Source: Bacteroidota bacterium
GTDB taxonomy: Bacteria > Bacteroidota > Bacteroidia > Chitinophagales > Chitinophagaceae
Assembly (NCBI GenBank): GCA_026391125.1
Contig: JAPLEO010000009.1
Location: 68,790-108,251, forward strand
DNA length: 39,462 nt
Reading direction: 5' to 3'
This document shows positions 36,173-39,462 of the stretch, one piece after another. The notes under the pieces are model-generated. The model made no database searches and had not been told where the DNA came from. It saw nothing but the letters and a program-made list of their open reading frames with translations. Position numbers and translations under genes: made by a program. Within the stretch, counting starts at the first letter, position 1, and each line of letters begins with the position of its first letter.

Positions 36173-36921
36173 TAAATATCTCTATACATTTTTCCGGTTA
36201 ATTTAATAAATAAACCTTCTAATCCTTTTTCATTATAAATACCTAACAAATTAGGTAAAGAATCGTTTACTAATATTTTTCCATCAACTATAAGAGCAAT
36301 TTTATCACATAAGTCTTCTGCTTCATTTAACTGATGAGATGTGTAGATAAGCGTTGTACCTTTTTGATTTAATTGTTTTAAGTAAGAAATAATAGCCTGC
36401 CGTGAATGTATATCTACACCAACTGTTGGTTCATCTAAAAATAAAATCTGAGGAGTGTTTAAAACACCAATAGCAAGGTTTAATCTCCTTTTCATTCCAC
36501 CTGAAAATTTATGAACTGGCTTATTACTAACATCTGAAAACCCAAATACATCTATTAATTCTTCTGTTTTTGCTCTAATAGCAGCTTTATTCATTCCATA
36601 TAAAGCGCCAAAAAAAGCTAAATTTTCGATGGGACTCAATTCTTGATAAAAAGAAAATTCTTGAGGCACAAACCCAAACAGTTTATTTACTTCGTTTCTA
36701 TTATTTTTTACTTCATTACCAAATAGCTTGATGCTTCCTCTTTGATAATTTAGCAATCCTGTCATGCAATTAATTAAAGTGGTTTTTCCTGCACCATTCG
36801 GCCCAAATAACCCAAAACGTTGACCAGTACATACTTCTAAATATATTCCATGTAAACAGGCGTCTGTTTGATCTGGGTATATAAATTCTAGATTTTGTAT
36901 GCTTACAGCTATATTGATCAT
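36172..36921 (-). CDS. ABC transporter ATP-binding protein
   Basis: The 249-residue ATPase has Walker A (GPNGAGKTT), the signature FSGGMKRRLN, Walker B (ILFLDEPTVG) and the H-loop (YTSHQ). It belongs to the CcmA/daunorubicin-type ATPases that pair with ABC-2 permeases. The ATG at 36921 is chosen because it overlaps the upstream TGA as ATGA; a TTG 9 bases upstream is less likely. It is coupled to both the BtrH-like gene upstream and the permease gene downstream (1-base overlap), so the three probably work together. Confidence 0.93.
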   Translation of the reverse strand: MINIAVSIQNLEFIYPDQTDACLHGIYLEVCTGQRFGLFGPNGAGKTTLINCMTGLLNYQRGSIKLFGNEVKNNRNEVNKLFGFVPQEFSFYQELSPIENLAFFGALYGMNKAAIRAKTEELIDVFGFSDVSNKPVHKFSGGMKRRLNLAIGVLNTPQILFLDEPTVGVDIHSRQAIISYLKQLNQKGTTLIYTSHQLNEAEDLCDKIALIVDGKILVNDSLPNLLGIYNEKGLEGLFIKLTGKMYRDI

Positions 36922-37934
36922 AATTTCCAATTCATTTTGGAAAGTGTTTGAAATGCTTTTTTCTCAACTTCTGCAATTTCAATTAGATAATCTCCCATTA
37001 TATCATAATCTGCTTGAGTGCCTATTCTTCCTTTATAAATGCCAGCTGCTTGCACTGCGGCAGAACGCCACATATCTCCTGCCTTAGTAAATGTTTTTGA
37101 AACTTCCAATAAAGTATCATTACTATAATAGTTATAAGACTGTTGCAAAAAAGCTGCATAAATAAACCTAAATCCGCCCCCCCCAGTTCCTATTTCTTCT
37201 TGCATTCGTACCAATTGTGCCAAATATAATCCAGCTTTTTGCTCGCCTAATTTGTTGCGCCATTGTTTAATCCTTTTACCAGTAAATGCAATTCCTTTTA
37301 CACCTGCAAAGCCACCCGGAATTCGAATCATATGATTCACATTTCTTTTGATGCCAGATTCAATAGATTTTCGCATCTGTAAATCAGTGATTATTTTCCC
37401 TGCTTGGGGGTAATAAATTTGCCCCTTAGGCGCAAGTGCACCTTTTGCAAATCGAACCCTTTCTAATTCATAAGAAGACAAGGTTGTTTCATTTTCCATT
37501 ACAGGGTCACTGATTAAATAATTGTCTCCTTCTTTACCATAAACAATTAAATTATGAGCGTTAAAATGAAATCGATATTGTTTTGGAAAGTAACTCAGGT
37601 AATATACGCCAACTTGACAACCTACAGGTTGTCCAGCAAGTAAGCATTCCATTAAATATTTTTCTGCTGATGCTTTTGAAGAAAATTTTTTCCTGATAAT
37701 TGGAATATCAAGTGCATTACAAGTTCTTTTAAAAATAAGGCCAGGCATAGTACGAAAAGCAATAGCTGGACCATTATTTATTTTAAGAAAGGGTAAATAA
37801 ACAAAAAATAACCCTGACCCTATACCAAAGGCTAGTGGTTCTGTTATTTTATCAACTCCAATTGTTCGTAATAGATTTGTGGTTACCCCGTTTTCACAAT
37901 GAGCTGCCTGCAAATGTTTAAAATCATACTTCAT
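36918..37934 (-). CDS. BtrH N-terminal / DUF4872 family protein
   Basis: The 338-residue protein opens HLQAAHCENGVTTNLLRT, the pattern of the BtrH N-terminal domain with its Cys (about residue 13), and has a mid-protein FNAHNLIVYGKEGDNYLI that could supply a His. The C-terminal half fits DUF4872. BtrH in butirosin biosynthesis transfers an acyl group from a carrier protein to an aminoglycoside. Here it sits between a small conserved gene and an ABC exporter, near ACP and darB, so an acyl transfer from ACP onto the resorcinol or another acceptor is a reasonable inference. It overlaps the upstream gene by 11 bases and the ATPase gene by 4. Confidence 0.8.
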   Translation of the reverse strand: MKYDFKHLQAAHCENGVTTNLLRTIGVDKITEPLAFGIGSGLFFVYLPFLKINNGPAIAFRTMPGLIFKRTCNALDIPIIRKKFSSKASAEKYLMECLLAGQPVGCQVGVYYLSYFPKQYRFHFNAHNLIVYGKEGDNYLISDPVMENETTLSSYELERVRFAKGALAPKGQIYYPQAGKIITDLQMRKSIESGIKRNVNHMIRIPGGFAGVKGIAFTGKRIKQWRNKLGEQKAGLYLAQLVRMQEEIGTGGGGFRFIYAAFLQQSYNYYSNDTLLEVSKTFTKAGDMWRSAAVQAAGIYKGRIGTQADYDIMGDYLIEIAEVEKKAFQTLSKMNWKL

Positions 37935-38331
37935 GTGCTTTCATTGTTTTTAATTCTTCAACACTTACATTAAAAGCCTTTGCGTATTTATTTAATTTTT
38001 TTTTAGATAATTTATTAAAATTAGCTGGTTTTAAATGTTGCTTAATTGTCCATTTCCAAAAACCAGTATACGCAGAAAGTATACTTATATCCATCAACCT
38101 AAGTTCAATAAAATAGAGTAATGGGCTTGCCTCATTTAGTATTACTTTATTTTGGGCATTTTTGATTCTTTTCTCTATATCTTCCCATGCAAGATTTAGT
38201 GCTGTAGTTTTTATTTCCCAACCAGTACTTAGCTCTGTTGTATATTTTCCGGATTCATCAACAGCATACACTACTTCCTTTGTTATAATATTAAGTGCAC
38301 CATCGTCTTGTGGGATATCTTCTTTTTTCAT
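37924..38331 (-). CDS. Small conserved protein of flexirubin clusters, function unknown
   Basis: This 135-residue acidic-to-basic protein begins MKKEDIPQDDG and ends in a helical, HTH-like segment (LNKYAKAFNVSVEELKTM). I recognise close relatives, with the same MKKEDIPQD start, beside darB in flavobacterial flexirubin clusters, but know of no assigned role. It has no signal peptide or membrane segment. It starts 64 bases after the darB stop and overlaps the BtrH-like gene by 11 bases, so it is probably cotranslated with it. A scaffold or DNA-binding role is possible; I would not choose. Confidence 0.75.
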   Translation of the reverse strand: MKKEDIPQDDGALNIITKEVVYAVDESGKYTTELSTGWEIKTTALNLAWEDIEKRIKNAQNKVILNEASPLLYFIELRLMDISILSAYTGFWKWTIKQHLKPANFNKLSKKKLNKYAKAFNVSVEELKTMKAHEV

Positions 38332-38395
38332 ATTTTTCTATAAGTAAATAAGTTGCATATTTTTAAATTTACAAGTATTATATGCATCATCTATT

Positions 38396-39462
38396 TTAGC
38401 AAACAGTTAAAAGGCTAAACATGTATGAAAATCTAGAGCTCTCTGGTACAAGTAGTAAAATCTTATCGCCGAATTTTAGTCTCCCACTATGAAATAATTC
38501 ATCCACCATCAAATAAATTGAAGCTGCCCCAACATTTCCAACTTGACTAAGATTTACAAACCATTTATCATATTCAATACCTATTTCATCTACAATAAGC
38601 TGTTGATAAATTTTATCTTTAAAAAACTCGCTTGACATATGTGGTAAAAAATAGTCAATTTGATCTGCTTTAATATTGTGTTTATTCAAAACAGACTTTA
38701 AACCTACTCCACCATAAAGTATAATGTTTTTACTAAGCAATTTTACATCTTGTTTAATACTAAGTATTGATTGTGCCATTAATTCAATGGGAGAATAATC
38801 GAGATAGCTTTTCAATGTTCCATCCTTTAATTTTTCAGCACCCATATACATGCATGGTGCTAGTATATTAGCAAATGAAAAGCCCTCTATCCAATCTATT
38901 CTAAGACTTATCCCGGTTTCATTTTTTTTATTTGAAATTGAAAATGCAGCAGCGCCATCAGATAGCATCCATCGTAAAAATTCTTTTTCAAAACCTATAT
39001 ACGGATCGTCTGATAACTCTTTTAATCTTTGTGCCTCATCTTCAAAATTGCTCGAAACTAGTGAAATAGAAAACCTTTCAGACCCAGTAGCAACTGCTTG
39101 TGTTACATTTCCTGTTTTTGTAGCTAAATAAGCATATTTAAAGGCATGCATACCTGCACAACATACACCTGATGGTGAAACAACTTCAAATGAATTTGAT
39201 TCGGGTAACCAACCATGAACCATTACACCATGCGATGGCATCATTTGATCAGGCGAAGAAGTGCCACAACTCAGTAGTTCAATTGATTTAAGGTTTTCAG
39301 GATTGCTTTTAAACAACGCCTTAACAGCTAATGCGGTCATCTGTGCATTGCTATGAGTAGCGCTACCATCTTTTTTAAGGGCATAAAACCTTCGCTTAAT
39401 ACCATTGTTTCTCAAAACAATTGCTTTTGATCTTGAAGGAGTATCATTTATATATCCTAGAT
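38396..39462 (-). CDS. darB: DarB-type 3-oxoacyl-ACP synthase III, 5' partial
   Basis: The frame is open to the right edge, so the true start is outside; the TTG at 39415 is not the start. Features of a KASIII/DarB enzyme: LSCGTSSPDQMMPSHGVMVH, the active Cys in SGVCCAGMHAFKYAYL (second Cys), the FLPHMSSEFFKD His, and QVGNVGAASIYLM with the Asn. The C-terminal end (VPESSRFSYMFSLLTVC) agrees closely with what I recall of dialkylresorcinol-forming DarB proteins. It should condense a 3-oxoacyl thioester with an enoyl partner to build the cyclohexanedione that DarA aromatises. DarA is expected just beyond the edge. Confidence 0.85.
   Translation of the reverse strand, partial: LGYINDTPSRSKAIVLRNNGIKRRFYALKKDGSATHSNAQMTALAVKALFKSNPENLKSIELLSCGTSSPDQMMPSHGVMVHGWLPESNSFEVVSPSGVCCAGMHAFKYAYLATKTGNVTQAVATGSERFSISLVSSNFEDEAQRLKELSDDPYIGFEKEFLRWMLSDGAAAFSISNKKNETGISLRIDWIEGFSFANILAPCMYMGAEKLKDGTLKSYLDYSPIELMAQSILSIKQDVKLLSKNIILYGGVGLKSVLNKHNIKADQIDYFLPHMSSEFFKDKIYQQLIVDEIGIEYDKWFVNLSQVGNVGAASIYLMVDELFHSGRLKFGDKILLLVPESSRFSYMFSLLTVC

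Noticed and set aside
39400..39462. DarA at the right edge
   Set aside because: Only the truncated DarB frame reaches the edge; no DarA sequence is present in the window, so its presence beyond it is expectation only.

Overview
This is an AT-rich (about 30% GC by eye) accessory region from a member of the Bacteroidota. Three things point there: a type 9 secretion (T9SS) C-terminal sorting domain, SprB-type repeats, and the gene set itself, which is a flexirubin (aryl polyene + dialkylresorcinol) pigment cluster. I cannot place it to class or genus from sequence alone. No tRNA, rRNA, CRISPR array or transcriptional regulator was seen. Both window ends cut through genes.

Layout. (1) 2-6950, plus strand: a tight operon of an MMPL exporter-PlsC acyltransferase-methyltransferase fusion (N-terminus outside the window), a phytoene-desaturase-like FAD oxidoreductase, a membrane-anchored C45/Ntn hydrolase-acyltransferase, a 4'-phosphopantetheinyl transferase (AcpS) and a PaaK-like aryl-acid ligase. 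(2) 6951-8245: an outer-membrane barrel-like gene lying between an N-terminal and a C-terminal relic of an IS256-family transposase. (3) 8246-30340, minus strand, transcribed right to left: a SHOCT lipid/secretory-type protein, a 1724-residue SprB-repeat/lipase-like T9SS protein, tyrosine ammonia-lyase, ketoreductase, ketosynthase, ACP, LpxL-type acyltransferase, hotdog dehydratase subunit, an orphan secreted protein, thioesterase, ketosynthase, methyltransferase, a degenerate ketosynthase-like protein, ACP, ketosynthase, chain-length-factor-like protein, polysaccharide deacetylase, LolA, a lipoprotein, a second hotdog dehydratase subunit, a PAF-acetylhydrolase-like hydrolase and a PlsC-like acyltransferase. 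(4) 30702-32387, plus strand: a second FAD oxidoreductase whose 3' end overlaps the convergent neighbour. (5) 32362-39462, minus strand: DarB-type ketosynthase III (cut by the window edge), a small conserved protein, a BtrH-like protein, an ABC-2 exporter, then a second ACP-ketosynthase-CLF module.

How the genes fit together (inference from known flexirubin/aryl polyene pathways): tyrosine ammonia-lyase makes 4-coumarate; the ligase loads it on an ACP activated by AcpS; dedicated ketosynthase/CLF pairs, the ketoreductase and a probable two-subunit dehydratase build the polyene; DarB (with DarA, presumably just outside the right edge) makes the dialkylresorcinol; methyltransferases and FAD enzymes tailor; one of several acyltransferase candidates forms the ester; LolA, a lipoprotein, the MMPL protein and the ABC exporter move the pigment to the outer membrane.

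Points most worth a second look: the two dehydratase-like proteins have complementary losses of the FabZ catalytic His and Glu; the ACP-KS-CLF module is present twice; the IS256 relic is split by an outer-membrane gene; a very large T9SS lipase-like SprB-repeat protein is embedded in the cluster; and several unassigned acyltransferases, including a BtrH-like protein, are candidates for the ester-forming step.
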